Shown here: positions 32,660-40,986 of the stretch, in pieces
How the letters are laid out: the number at the start of each line of letters is the position of its first letter
Numbering within the stretch: position 1 is the stretch's first letter
Assembly: GCF_016865365.1 (NCBI RefSeq)
Contig: NZ_AP024469.1
Location: 1,727,001 to 1,791,000, forward strand
Direction: 5' to 3'
DNA: 64,000 nucleotides
Source: Geobacter sp. SVR
Lineage (GTDB): Bacteria > Desulfobacterota > Desulfuromonadia > Geobacterales > Pseudopelobacteraceae
Notes under the pieces: model-generated
The model's database searches: none
Told to the model about the DNA's origin: nothing
What the model saw: the letters and a program-made list of their open reading frames with translations, nothing else
Program-made: the position numbers and the translations under genes

Positions 32660-32736
32660 CGGTGTATGTACCTCCAGATTCCATCAGCCAACACACAGCC
32701 ACCAAAGAAGATGGCTCCAATCAGCAAGGTGTCCAA
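32656..32736 (-). CDS. candidate 26-aa membrane mini-protein
   Basis: A TTG-initiated frame (MDTLLIGAIFFGGCVLADGI...) beginning inside the exonuclease 3' end after AGAGGTG and ending in ATGA overlap with the ligase start. One hydrophobic helix. The overlap on both sides suggests translational coupling, but at 26 codons it remains tentative. Confidence 0.35.
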   Translation of the reverse strand: MDTLLIGAIFFGGCVLADGIWRYIHR

Positions 32737-33524
32737 AGTTTCACCTCTTCTTTCTTGAAGTCCCACTCCTTGTTGGTAAGGATCTTGGCTACTCTCGCTT
32801 GCTGGAGTGCTTCCGCCTCAGTAAGACCTTTGGCCTCGTATTGTGAGACGATTGCTGCCCACAAGTCATCCGTGGGCTCCTCCTTGTAGCGCACCTCAGT
32901 TTGTCCCTTCCTCGGTCCTGCCTTGAACGTGTGCTCATATGGAACCAAAAGGTAAGGGCTTTCGATTAAACGACCAGCCCCCTGCTTACCCACTCCGGGA
33001 CAACCACCATAACCATCAGTGGCATCTCCTGTAAGAACCTGAGTAAAGAAGAAAGCGTTTCCTTCATCTTCAGAAACATAAAAGAACTCCTCATTGGTCA
33101 TGTGGAAGTGTGTACCTGGGATCTGCCTCAGGTCCTTGTCAATGGTGCAACACACGTACTTGTCAGGTTCATTGGTCATCATGATCCCCATGACATCATC
33201 ACCCTCAAGGCAATCCTTTTCCTTGAATGGATAGAACTCCCTGATGTGTTGCTTCAAAACATCCACAAGTTCTGGCTTCTCGCCCCTGTGGTGTTTGTAA
33301 GTTGGCAGGACTGAGTACCTGAAGTTGTTGGACCCTGAGAGAACCAGGATAGCTTCCTTACAGTTGGAAACCTTAAGGAGATGCTCCACGTAGGACGCAA
33401 GGTCAGCTAAGGCCTTACGCCTGTTGGTCTGCTTGCTGGCTATGCCTTCACCCCAATCAATGTCATACTCATTGATGAAGGCAAACTTGTGGCAGAGAAC
33501 ATCTGCATCTATGAGGAGGATCAC
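32721..33524 (-). CDS. 5'-3' exonuclease (T7 gp6-like)
   Basis: 267 residues from the GTG at 33524, which overlaps the dNMP-kinase stop (GTGA). FEN-type metal ligands are visible: ILLIDADVL, LEGDDVMGI, CTIDKD and TGDATDGYGG. In T7 this enzyme removes RNA primers and degrades host DNA. The frame runs upstream to 33617, but that part is inside the kinase gene and does not look like the family. Confidence 0.9.
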   Translation of the reverse strand: MILLIDADVLCHKFAFINEYDIDWGEGIASKQTNRRKALADLASYVEHLLKVSNCKEAILVLSGSNNFRYSVLPTYKHHRGEKPELVDVLKQHIREFYPFKEKDCLEGDDVMGIMMTNEPDKYVCCTIDKDLRQIPGTHFHMTNEEFFYVSEDEGNAFFFTQVLTGDATDGYGGCPGVGKQGAGRLIESPYLLVPYEHTFKAGPRKGQTEVRYKEEPTDDLWAAIVSQYEAKGLTEAEALQQARVAKILTNKEWDFKKEEVKLWTPC

Positions 33525-34168
33525 TGGTTCACAAACCCGTTGATAACTCGTTGGCACCGATCCTGAAAGATCCACAGAGGGTCCACGTTTTGAATCACCA
33601 TGTCCCAAGCAGTCCACCCATCAAGGGCCACCTCAGAGGGGTGTTCAGGGTTGGAACCTATAGGCCTGACAGGACGTTCAATCCTCACCAGCTTTCCACC
33701 GGCTTCCTTGATGGCCTGAGCCTCATTGGGGAACCGGCAGTCATCCACCACGTAGAGCTGCTTAGGGTTGTCACATGCCTCAAGGAACCGCGAGATCCAG
33801 TAGTTCTCCCCAAAGTAGTTTCGCCTGAACTCAGTACCCCACCACTGCATCAGGGCGCGAGGAGTGAAGCTCCAGGTGGTCCCTACACAAGACCCGTAGT
33901 GCAACAGGAATTTGAGAAAGTAGGGATAATAAGGGTGCTGGATCAGTAAGACATTATGGTGGTCTGTCTTCAGGATCTCCTCTTTGTCTGCCGTGTCTCC
34001 TGTCAGGTTCTCCAATCTGAAACCAATGCCACTGTCCAGAAGGAACTCCGTAACCTCCAGCTTGAGTGGTCCTGCAAAGCTCACCTTCTGAGCCCCAAAC
34101 GCCTTCACTGCAATGTCTGAGAAGACACCCTTACCGCTTCGGGCCTTACCGGAAACACCAATGATCAT
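33521..34168 (-). CDS. deoxynucleoside monophosphate kinase (P-loop)
   Basis: 215 residues. The P-loop is GVSGKARSGKG, near the start. VVDDCRFPNEAQAIKEAGG and later VRIERP match phage dNMP kinases of the T4 gp1/T5 type, which convert dNMPs from degraded host DNA to dNDPs. The location next to the 5'-3' exonuclease fits nucleotide recycling. T7 itself lacks a gene of this type at this place. Confidence 0.85.
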   Translation of the reverse strand: MIIGVSGKARSGKGVFSDIAVKAFGAQKVSFAGPLKLEVTEFLLDSGIGFRLENLTGDTADKEEILKTDHHNVLLIQHPYYPYFLKFLLHYGSCVGTTWSFTPRALMQWWGTEFRRNYFGENYWISRFLEACDNPKQLYVVDDCRFPNEAQAIKEAGGKLVRIERPVRPIGSNPEHPSEVALDGWTAWDMVIQNVDPLWIFQDRCQRVINGFVNQ

Positions 34169-34386
34169 GCGGAGGCCACCAACGTACCTCGTTCAATCTG
34201 AGCCTTCCGTCTTGCAATTTCACCAGCACCCGAGTAGCGCCGGACCTGTGCTACATTGGTGCGCCTGGACTTACGGTTGCCAGGAAGGGAGGCCTGAGGT
34301 AGATCAACTCTTTCCTGCTTCTTGAAAAATGATGAGGCACCTGAGGCAATGGCCGCAACAGCACACATGAGAGATTTGAAGTTCAT
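34165..34386 (-). CDS. small basic phage protein, unknown
   Basis: 73 residues with a weakly hydrophobic N-terminus (LMCAVAAIASGASSFF), then a basic segment (PGNRKSRRTNVAQVRRY) and a helix. GGAGACCGGAAG precedes the ATG. Its stop overlaps the kinase start. It could be a small membrane or virion protein. No family is known to me. Confidence 0.5.
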   Translation of the reverse strand: MNFKSLMCAVAAIASGASSFFKKQERVDLPQASLPGNRKSRRTNVAQVRRYSGAGEIARRKAQIERGTLVASA

Positions 34387-34447
34387 CTTCCGGTCTCCTT
34401 ATGGTATTTGAATGAAGTTGTTATGATTACAAAGCTGGAGGTTGCTG

Positions 34448-34645
34448 ATGGGATCTATTGAGTTTCTGAAAGTTGTCGGGATACTGATGGTAGGTGCGTT
34501 CCTGCTGATGTTCGTGCTAAATGATCTTCCTGGGCGCTACCAGATGGAAGGTGGTTTGGTGATAGACACTAGGACTGGCATTGTTAAACAACTCAGAGGC
34601 ATCTACAACCTTGGGAAACCCTTTGGTGAATACACACAGCCCTAG
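34448..34645 (+). CDS. rightward single-pass membrane protein, candidate moron
   Basis: 65 residues, on the strand opposite to nearly all phage genes. The ATG at 34448 has GGAGG seven bases upstream. One membrane helix (FLKVVGILMVGAFLLMFVL) is followed by a short polar domain (GGLVIDTRTGIVKQLRG). Its stop overlaps the DNA polymerase 3' end by 4 bases. Opposite orientation within a replication operon is typical of cargo expressed from the lysogen. Superinfection exclusion is one possibility. A weak TATGAT lies upstream. Confidence 0.6.
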   Translation: MGSIEFLKVVGILMVGAFLLMFVLNDLPGRYQMEGGLVIDTRTGIVKQLRGIYNLGKPFGEYTQP

Positions 34646-36579
34646 TGCGTCTCCTTCCAGTTGTTCCCAATCTTGAACTCACCGTCCAGCGGACAGCGGA
34701 ACTTGAAGTGGACTCCGGTTTCCCGGATGCTCTCTACTATGGCCTTCCCTACAAACTCAGCATGTTGCTCCTTCACCTCAACCTGGAACTCATCGTGGAT
34801 GTTGCCTACAAATTCGTAGTCATCCCCACCTTCCCCAAAGGGAACCAGACCGGCAGCCTGGAGTTTCTCATCAAGGAGCACCAGGGCCTTCTTCATGATG
34901 ATGGCACCCGCAGACTGAAGGAGCGTGTTGAGTGCAGCATGGGCGTGGCGAATAGGGATCTTTCCACCGTCAAGACCTATGATGAAACCTTGCTTCACTT
35001 TTGATTGAACCGCTGAGATCAGGGCTCCCAAAGCTGGAAGGTTGGTGGTGAATCTCTTCCTGAGATCGGCTCCTATCTTTCTGAGCTGCTGCGAGGTATA
35101 TACCTTTCCGTCACCTTCAGTTGCATTGGCACCCAAGAGTTCATCTCCAGCCCCATAGAGGAAGGAGTAGATCCACGTCTTAGCGAGAGCCCGTGTCCTG
35201 AGTCCAATTGCCAATTGATTTACGGTGTGGATGTCACCCTCAAGGATGACCTTTATGTATTCCCCGTTGTCCCACCTTGCCATGTAATGCCCGAGGTTCC
35301 TGAGTTCGATACCTGAGGCATCACCACCTACCAGCTTGTATCCAGGCCTCACTTCAAAGAGGGACCGACACTCAGCACCGTAGCCACCCTCCAGGCCATA
35401 CAGAATGTTGCCTTCCTTATCTACCGAGACAGCCGGAACCTGAGCCACATTTGGTTTACTGTGAGTCATCCTTCTGGTGACAGCCCCCATGGTGTTGACT
35501 TCACCGTAGATCCTGCCGTCCTCCTTGACGCACTTCAGCCAAGCCGACTCAGGCTTGCCGTCAGCCAATTGTCCAAGGACCTTGGCAACAACAAAGTATT
35601 CAGACAGGGCTTTTGCTTCAGGGTAGGGTAGGGCAGAGAGAACGGCTTCATCCATCTTGGGCTTACCATCATTGGTGAACTCAAGAGGCTTCCACTTGTA
35701 TTTGTGCTGCAACCGATTGATGATGTGGTCACGGCTGCCTGGGTTGAACTCCACCAGCTTGATCTTGGTGTATGGGCATCCGGCTAGTGCTCGGGCCTTC
35801 AGGAGTTGTCCATCGACAGAGAGCCACTCACCAATGGTCTTGGAGTTCTTGGCCTTGGGTGGCCCAATGTCCTTCTTAGGCGTTATGTCCTTGCCGTCCC
35901 GCATGTAGAACGGTGGGAACATCTTCTGAAGTGGACCCTTGAGTTCCTCCCTCTTGTTGACCAGAGTGGAGTAAAGCTCCCAGGCCTTCTGAACATTGAA
36001 TTGCCAACCGTGTTGAACCTGCCTCTGGATGATACGGGCTACAGCCAGCTCCAGGTCCAAGGCTTCCTGTGATACAGGGATTGCCTCCAGCTTCTCAAAG
36101 AGAGCTTTCGTTACCATGACATCCTGTTCACAGTAGTCAGACATCTCGGGAGTCCACTGAGCCCACGCCTCATCCGAGGATTTACCTTTTGAGTATTCCC
36201 CTTTGAGGACACCCAGGCGATACCCATAGGACTCCAGGGAGTGTCTCCCCATGAGTTGACCTGGGAGTTTCCCTGCTTTCCAGAGGCCTATGTCCTTGGT
36301 CTTGATGTCACCGTAGACCAGCTTTGCCCACACAAGGGTATCCAGAGCCTTGCCCGTGGTGATGAGCTTGAAGAGTTTCCTTAGGGCAGGAAGGTCATAC
36401 CCTATGATGTTGTGTCCAATCAGTACGTCTGCATTACGCAGAGGCTCCAGGCACTCCTCCAGGGTTTCCTTCTCGTAACGAGTACACGCCCCTGTCACCG
36501 TGTCATAGGTAACAAGGACGTGCATTTTCGTTACTCCCCTGAGGAGATCATTGGCCTCAAGGTCAAAGATCAGGGCCAA
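34642..36579 (-). CDS. DNA polymerase, family A with 3'-5' exonuclease (T7 gp5-like)
   Basis: 645 residues. Exonuclease motif I is FDLEAND (Asp6, Glu8), with GHNIIGYDLPAL as motif II and YCEQDVMVT as motif III. The polymerase motifs are A, VGGDASGIELR (Asp420); B, RALAKTWIYSFLYGAG; and C, NIHDEFQ (Asp596). It is about 60 residues shorter than T7 gp5. Whether it uses thioredoxin is not evident. The frame starts with TTG at 36579, with only a weak ribosome site. Confidence 0.95.
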   Translation of the reverse strand: MALIFDLEANDLLRGVTKMHVLVTYDTVTGACTRYEKETLEECLEPLRNADVLIGHNIIGYDLPALRKLFKLITTGKALDTLVWAKLVYGDIKTKDIGLWKAGKLPGQLMGRHSLESYGYRLGVLKGEYSKGKSSDEAWAQWTPEMSDYCEQDVMVTKALFEKLEAIPVSQEALDLELAVARIIQRQVQHGWQFNVQKAWELYSTLVNKREELKGPLQKMFPPFYMRDGKDITPKKDIGPPKAKNSKTIGEWLSVDGQLLKARALAGCPYTKIKLVEFNPGSRDHIINRLQHKYKWKPLEFTNDGKPKMDEAVLSALPYPEAKALSEYFVVAKVLGQLADGKPESAWLKCVKEDGRIYGEVNTMGAVTRRMTHSKPNVAQVPAVSVDKEGNILYGLEGGYGAECRSLFEVRPGYKLVGGDASGIELRNLGHYMARWDNGEYIKVILEGDIHTVNQLAIGLRTRALAKTWIYSFLYGAGDELLGANATEGDGKVYTSQQLRKIGADLRKRFTTNLPALGALISAVQSKVKQGFIIGLDGGKIPIRHAHAALNTLLQSAGAIIMKKALVLLDEKLQAAGLVPFGEGGDDYEFVGNIHDEFQVEVKEQHAEFVGKAIVESIRETGVHFKFRCPLDGEFKIGNNWKETH

Positions 36580-36582
36580 GGA

Positions 36583-36783
36583 CTACTTGAGGGTCCTATA
36601 CCTTTTGGTGAGCTTCTCCTTCATGGCAATGCAAAGGCAGGCGGCAGCCAGCACCAGGAGGACTGCTACGGTAATGGCAATGAGTGAGGGAGCAAAGCAG
36701 ATCAGCCAGGGTGTCATTATGACACCCGCCAACTTCAGGGCCACCAGGACGGCTGTGATGATATGTGCAATCAGAAAGATCAA
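36583..36783 (-). CDS. small two-helix membrane protein
   Basis: 66 residues, TTG start overlapping the primase stop, GGAGAAAG ten bases upstream. Two hydrophobic helices (FLIAHIITAVLVALKLAG and IAITVAVLLVLAAACLCIA) and a basic tail (KEKLTKRYRTLK). Unknown role. It sits between the primase-helicase and polymerase genes. Confidence 0.55.
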   Translation of the reverse strand: MIFLIAHIITAVLVALKLAGVIMTPWLICFAPSLIAITVAVLLVLAAACLCIAMKEKLTKRYRTLK

Positions 36784-38420
36784 AAGTCACTTTCTCCTTT
36801 CTTGGTTTCATCCCCAAACATGGGGTTGACCTCAGCTACCGACAGCAGGCCAGCCTCTTGGTCATACTTCAGTGGAATCGTCCTGCCGGTACTCTGCCCG
36901 GTGTAGCGATCCTTGAGGATACGGAAGGTGGTTGCCTGCCGCTCAACCTCATCTTCTGCCTGTTGGTTTCGCTCTAGGCCAAACATGAAGTAGCTCCAGA
37001 AGCCGATAGCCCTGGAGCCTTTGAAGTGGCGGATGGTGACACGTCCCCCCTCTTCATGGGGTTTACCATCGGGGGTGGTGAGGTGGGAAACAAAGTGGAT
37101 GATACAGCCTAGCTCATTGGCTAGACCGGCCATCTCCTTCATGATCTGCTCAAGACTTCCTTTCTCATCTGAGGTATCAGCGAGAGCGGTCAGGTGATCC
37201 AGGTAGATAAGCTCAACACCTTGAGCCACCACCATGTACCTGATCTTAGCCTTCACGGTTTCCCACTCGGTTTGACCAAAGTTGTCATAGAAGGTGATCT
37301 TCCCTTCCAAGGCACTTGCGGCTTTCTCAAGTTCCTCCAGGGTCCAGCCACCATCCGGCACATGAAACTTCTTGCCTACAACCTTACCAGCCACCCTCTT
37401 GGCAGTCTCCACAGGTTTCTGCTCCAGGAATAGTAGGCCCACGTTCTTACCCAGAATTGTAACGTCATGGGCAATCTGCTGTGTGAGAAGGTCAGTCTTA
37501 CCCACACCAGTTCCTGCACCAAAGGCATAGAGTTCACCCTTGCGTCTCCCATAGGTGAGCTTGGTGAGTTCCTCAAAGCACCACGGAAGTCCCCACTCAA
37601 CGGGCTTCTTGACTTCCTCCAGGATATCCTTGATGGATACCAGACCATCAGGCCTGTACCTCTTAGCCTCGTAGATCAGGGCAGGTATCTCGGCAATACG
37701 TCCAGCCCCATCCCGAACGAGATCATTGGCATCCTTAATGCCTGTGGGCCACTGGACGATCTTTACCTTGTTGGGGCTGAACAGGGGAGCACACTCTTGT
37801 ATGGCATCCCGCCCTGGATCATCGTTGTCAAAAGCGAGGACCACCTCCTCAAAGGAGTTCAGGAAGTCCAGCTCCTGAAGGATCTGCTTCTTGGCACGAT
37901 CAGCTCCAGCCACGGCAACCACAGGCCACTTCAGGCCAAAGGCTTGTGCCACTGTCATGGCATCAATCTCACCCTCGGTAATGACTATGCGTTTGCCCCC
38001 TGTGTTCCTCCAGAGGTGCTGCCCAAACAGCTCCACGGACTTACCATCACCAAGCCAGGGGAACCCTTTGTCCTTGTCAGGGAACCTGAGGTGTTGCGCC
38101 ACAATGCTGCCCTTCTTGTAGTAGTTGGCAATGTGGACAGACTCACCTTTGTAGAGCCCCACCTGATAGTTGAACTTCTTGCAGGTCTCATCGGAGATGC
38201 CTCGGGCCTTCAGAGGTCTGAACTCACCGCCTGCAATCAGGGCTGCCGGACGTTTCCCCTTGGGTGGAGCCTGGGGTGCCTCCCCCTCACCACCGAACCA
38301 ATTCTTGCAGACAAAGCAATACTTGGTGTTGTTTGAATACACAGCCCTGCCATCTGAGGAACCGCAGTCGCACTGTTCGTGGTAGAGGAAGACACTCTCT
38401 TCAGACCCCTTAGAGGCCAT
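36780..38420 (-). CDS. primase-helicase (T7 gp4-like)
   Basis: 546 residues. The N-terminal zinc site has Cys17, Cys19, Cys35 and Cys38, close to T7 gp4. TOPRIM motifs are VITEGEIDAM (~146-155) and LAFDNDDPGRD. The DnaB-type helicase has Walker A GAGTGVGKTD at 301-310, Walker B LIYLDHLTAL and an H4/arginine region (HFKGSRAIGFWSYFMFGLERN). It unwinds DNA and makes primers for the polymerase. The acidic C-terminus (ESDF) fits contact with the polymerase. Confidence 0.96.
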   Translation of the reverse strand: MASKGSEESVFLYHEQCDCGSSDGRAVYSNNTKYCFVCKNWFGGEGEAPQAPPKGKRPAALIAGGEFRPLKARGISDETCKKFNYQVGLYKGESVHIANYYKKGSIVAQHLRFPDKDKGFPWLGDGKSVELFGQHLWRNTGGKRIVITEGEIDAMTVAQAFGLKWPVVAVAGADRAKKQILQELDFLNSFEEVVLAFDNDDPGRDAIQECAPLFSPNKVKIVQWPTGIKDANDLVRDGAGRIAEIPALIYEAKRYRPDGLVSIKDILEEVKKPVEWGLPWCFEELTKLTYGRRKGELYAFGAGTGVGKTDLLTQQIAHDVTILGKNVGLLFLEQKPVETAKRVAGKVVGKKFHVPDGGWTLEELEKAASALEGKITFYDNFGQTEWETVKAKIRYMVVAQGVELIYLDHLTALADTSDEKGSLEQIMKEMAGLANELGCIIHFVSHLTTPDGKPHEEGGRVTIRHFKGSRAIGFWSYFMFGLERNQQAEDEVERQATTFRILKDRYTGQSTGRTIPLKYDQEAGLLSVAEVNPMFGDETKKGESDF

Positions 38421-38724
38421 TCAGGAGGGACTGATAGGCCTTGCCGGTCCTGATGGTTTTGTCCCGCAGCTCCTCCAGCTTGCGAACGTGCAGGGTCCGA
38501 GCATAGCGTTTACGGACGCTCCACTGACAGAAGCGTGAGGCAAGGGTCAACATCAGGTTGTGAACCCTGTGACAGTGAACCAGGAATGTAGTGATGGAGG
38601 ACTCTTCCTTCTGGATCTGACCCTGAACACGGGAGGCTGCCTGAAAGAATCGTTGGGCCTGCTTCTCAGCATTACCGATCAGGGCCAGGGCTTCCTTCTC
38701 CGGTGAACGGAAAACCCTCAGCAT
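38410..38724 (-). CDS. helical phage protein, unknown
   Basis: 104 residues, largely helical and basic (EKEALALIGNAEKQAQRFF ... VRKRYARTLHVRKLEELRDK). It overlaps the primase start by 11 bases and the preceding gene by 7. No known family. Position suggests a replication accessory role. Confidence 0.5.
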   Translation of the reverse strand: MLRVFRSPEKEALALIGNAEKQAQRFFQAASRVQGQIQKEESSITTFLVHCHRVHNLMLTLASRFCQWSVRKRYARTLHVRKLEELRDKTIRTGKAYQSLLNGL

Positions 38725-39002
38725 ACGCAGCTCCTTTTGATGGCCGGACAGGTGCCGATCATCAATGTGTACTTTGCGTACCGCTCATTCTTGAGAGGGG
38801 ATTTGTGGAACGTAGTCTTGATCCACCGTTTCTCACTTGGCTGCTTGGTAGCACCTTCAACGGCAAGGCGCTTCCGCAGGAAATAAATCTGGTCCCTCAG
38901 ATCGTTGGTGCCATATTCCTTGGCAGCAATCAGTTGGGTGATGTCACCTACCGCTTCCAGGTGCTTCAGGATCTGGTCTTGGAGGTTCTGTTCTTTGGAC
39001 AC
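38718..39002 (-). CDS. phage protein, unknown, possible winged-helix
   Basis: 94 residues. The N-terminal half (LQDQILKHLEAVGDITQLIAA ... TNDLRDQIYFLRKRLAVEG) could form a helix-turn-helix, and the C-terminal half is basic with several aromatic residues. It starts inside the endonuclease 3' end. I cannot assign a function. Confidence 0.5.
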   Translation of the reverse strand: MSKEQNLQDQILKHLEAVGDITQLIAAKEYGTNDLRDQIYFLRKRLAVEGATKQPSEKRWIKTTFHKSPLKNERYAKYTLMIGTCPAIKRSCVC

Positions 39003-39424
39003 GGGGTCTCCTTCTGAGGCTCAAAGATCCAATCCATAGGGATGTGCTTATCGGCAAAGAGGAAGCCGTTCTTGTTGCACCAATCCGCATAAGTGGTCTT
39101 GGAACCTTTAGTGATGGGTGATTTGGAATTGCTGAAGACAAATCTGATGTCGATGTGAGGATGTTGTTCTTGGATCAGGAGGTGTTTCATCCTGTCCTCA
39201 GCGAGAAAGCGCCCCTTTGTCTCCACATAGATACCGTTGGGGAGCTTAAAGTCTGGGGTGTATTTGCGGACCTTGGCAGGCTGTGTGTAGGTGATCTTGT
39301 CAACCTCATAAAGAACCGGGACTTGGGCATCTTCAAGCTCTTTGGCTATCCGTTCCTCAAGTCCCGATCTGTAACCTTTTGCCAATGCCCGAGCTTTCCC
39401 GTTAGCGTAACGGGGCCATGCCAA
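38966..39424 (-). CDS. endonuclease I, Holliday-junction resolvase (T7 gp3-like)
   Basis: 152 residues. Active-site residues matching T7 gp3 are visible: Glu23 in SGLEERI, Asp58 in YTPDFKLPNG and Glu68/Lys70 in YVETKG. Further family segments are KHLLIQEQHPHIDIRFVFSNS and FADKHIPMDWI. It resolves branched replication DNA and degrades host DNA. The TTG start lies 2 bases after the SSB stop. Confidence 0.94.
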   Translation of the reverse strand: MAWPRYANGKARALAKGYRSGLEERIAKELEDAQVPVLYEVDKITYTQPAKVRKYTPDFKLPNGIYVETKGRFLAEDRMKHLLIQEQHPHIDIRFVFSNSKSPITKGSKTTYADWCNKNGFLFADKHIPMDWIFEPQKETPCPKNRTSKTRS

Positions 39425-39426
39425 CC

Positions 39427-40122
39427 TTAGAAATCTTCCGGGCCAGCAGGAGCATCATCGGTTTCATCTCTGAAGCCCTGCTCATTCTCAGGGTTAGCTT
39501 CGTAACCTTCCTCAGCACCAAAACCATAGGAGCCAGCATTACCACCCCCACCGAACTCCACCAGCTCAATGATCTGAACAGCGTTGAGCCTGAGGGTAAT
39601 ACCTGCCTGATGGGAGGCATCGGTGTAGTAGCCGGTGGGAGAGAAGTTCACCTTGATCTGAGAGCCACCACCAATGTTGGGGATGGACTTCAGCTTGGTC
39701 CCCTTGGCATCGAACACCTGAGGGGACATCTTGACCACCTCTTCAGAGTCCTTCTTCTTGTACTGAGCGGCCATCTTGAACCGGAAGATCAGGTTGCCGG
39801 TCTCATCCCCATTGTCGTCATACTCAGGGGTGTAGAAATCACCGCGCTTGATCTCACCTTTGGCCTTCATCTTGGCCTTCTGAGGTCCCTTGGCATCATC
39901 CATCTTCTTGTTGAAGCCTTCGCACTGAGCAGCATAAGCTTCCTCAAAGATAGGCTCAAGGATGGCAATCAGGGGGGCAGCTTCAGCAGCCGGAATACTC
40001 AGGCACACCGAGTATTCGCCATCAGGTTTGAACTTGGTGTCCGGCTTCTTCAGCCAGCAGAATGAAGCGGTCCCTTTCGGGGTGGTGAAGCGCGGGACCT
40101 TAGGTTTCTTACTTTCAGACAT
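39427..40122 (-). CDS. single-stranded DNA-binding protein (T7 gp2.5-like)
   Basis: 231 residues with the OB-fold pattern of gp2.5 (GTASFCWLKKPDTKFKPDGEY ... FRFKMAAQYKKKD) and an acidic C-terminal tail ending PAGPEDF. In T7 the acidic tail with a terminal Phe contacts the polymerase and helicase. The ATG overlaps the preceding stop as TAATG. Confidence 0.92.
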   Translation of the reverse strand: MSESKKPKVPRFTTPKGTASFCWLKKPDTKFKPDGEYSVCLSIPAAEAAPLIAILEPIFEEAYAAQCEGFNKKMDDAKGPQKAKMKAKGEIKRGDFYTPEYDDNGDETGNLIFRFKMAAQYKKKDSEEVVKMSPQVFDAKGTKLKSIPNIGGGSQIKVNFSPTGYYTDASHQAGITLRLNAVQIIELVEFGGGGNAGSYGFGAEEGYEANPENEQGFRDETDDAPAGPEDF

Positions 40123-40262
40123 TACGTTGTTGTTTCTCCTTCCGTTTCGGGGTTAAGGTCTTCCTCGTTTGGTTGAGGATCTTCATAGAAATCAGGAGGT
40201 TCAAAGATCCCTGCGGACAAATGAGTCACCCTGAGTTTCCTCATGCGTTTACTGATGGTCAT
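40122..40262 (-). CDS. small phage protein (46 aa)
   Basis: A 46-codon frame overlapping the stop of the preceding gene (ATGA) and the SSB start (TAATG). Basic N-terminus (MTISKRMRKLRVTH), then an acidic, probably disordered tail (NEEDLNPETEGE). No family recognised. The double overlap supports it. Confidence 0.55.
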   Translation of the reverse strand: MTISKRMRKLRVTHLSAGIFEPPDFYEDPQPNEEDLNPETEGETTT

Positions 40263-40681
40263 GCCAAATCTACGGCAACGTTCAAGGCCTTCTTGAGGTT
40301 CTGCTTCTTGGTAGACATCGCCGCCTCAGCGTATTGATCACCGTAGGCAGCCAGCAGGTTCTCCACAAAGGAATCAAACTCCTTCTCGGAGAAAACAAAG
40401 GCTTTCAGCCGGTACTCGGTGGCACCGGGAGCACCTGGGAAGAACAGACCACCGTACGTGACGTTGTCCTTACGTTGGACCACAAGGTCCCTGGCTTCCT
40501 TTGCAATAGCATTCCCGAGGTGAGAGGCTAGTTGTCTCCTGACGTGACACATGAGGTCTGAGTGATCACGTTGGTCATACAACATCTGATCATCAACATA
40601 GGCTGCTGCATGGTATTCCTTAGCACCGCATTTGGTTGCCAGCTCCTTTGAACTCAGGAGATTCTTAGAGTTACTCGCCAT
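40259..40681 (-). CDS. early phage protein, unknown
   Basis: 140 residues, AAAGGATC ribosome site. Alpha/beta composition with an aromatic strand (YGGLFFPGAPGATEYRLKAFVFSEKEFD). No known domain. Just before SSB in the early replication block. Confidence 0.6.
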   Translation of the reverse strand: MASNSKNLLSSKELATKCGAKEYHAAAYVDDQMLYDQRDHSDLMCHVRRQLASHLGNAIAKEARDLVVQRKDNVTYGGLFFPGAPGATEYRLKAFVFSEKEFDSFVENLLAAYGDQYAEAAMSTKKQNLKKALNVAVDLA

Positions 40682-40808
40682 CTTTGATCCTTTCGATAAG
40701 AGCTTCAGGGTTAATGCCTGCGTTCTGGAGATCCATGTAGAGCATACAGTCTACTGTGCCGGTCTCCCTGATCTGTCTGGTTGCCTGAAGGAGGAGTCTC
40801 TGTTTCAT
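40671..40808 (-). CDS. small phage protein (45 aa)
   Basis: 45 codons: MKQRLLLQATRQIRETG... followed by DLQNAGINPEALIERI. GGGGGAGA precedes the ATG, which overlaps the preceding stop. Helical, no family. Overlaps the next start by 11 bases. Confidence 0.55.
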   Translation of the reverse strand: MKQRLLLQATRQIRETGTVDCMLYMDLQNAGINPEALIERIKDGE

Positions 40809-40972
40809 TCTCCCCCCAAGAAAGCGAAAGGCCTGAACTTCAGAGGCAACTTACTGTTGATCGTAATGCCCTTCTTCCGTAGATCCGCCTGGACTTCTGC
40901 TGTGATCTCATTACGGACCCGCCAGTTCACGGGTTTCTTGTTGTGGGAACGTTTCTTTTGGGCAGGCTTCAC
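40805..40972 (-). CDS. small basic phage protein (55 aa, GTG start)
   Basis: A GTG-initiated frame with a strong site (ACAGGAGGTGAAGAA). Very basic N-terminus (MKPAQKKRSHNKKPVNW), a helical centre and a short hydrophobic end. The charge suggests nucleic-acid contact. Unknown family. Lies 14 bases after the repeat-protein stop. Confidence 0.55.
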   Translation of the reverse strand: MKPAQKKRSHNKKPVNWRVRNEITAEVQADLRKKGITINSKLPLKFRPFAFLGGE

Positions 40973-40986
40973 TTCTTCACCTCCTG

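Noticed and set aside
37075-37086. GGTGGTGAGGTG, resembling the phage promoter core
   Set aside because: It lies inside the primase-helicase gene, encodes the helicase segment HLTTP, and matches only 12 of the 14 bases. No gene block starts after it.
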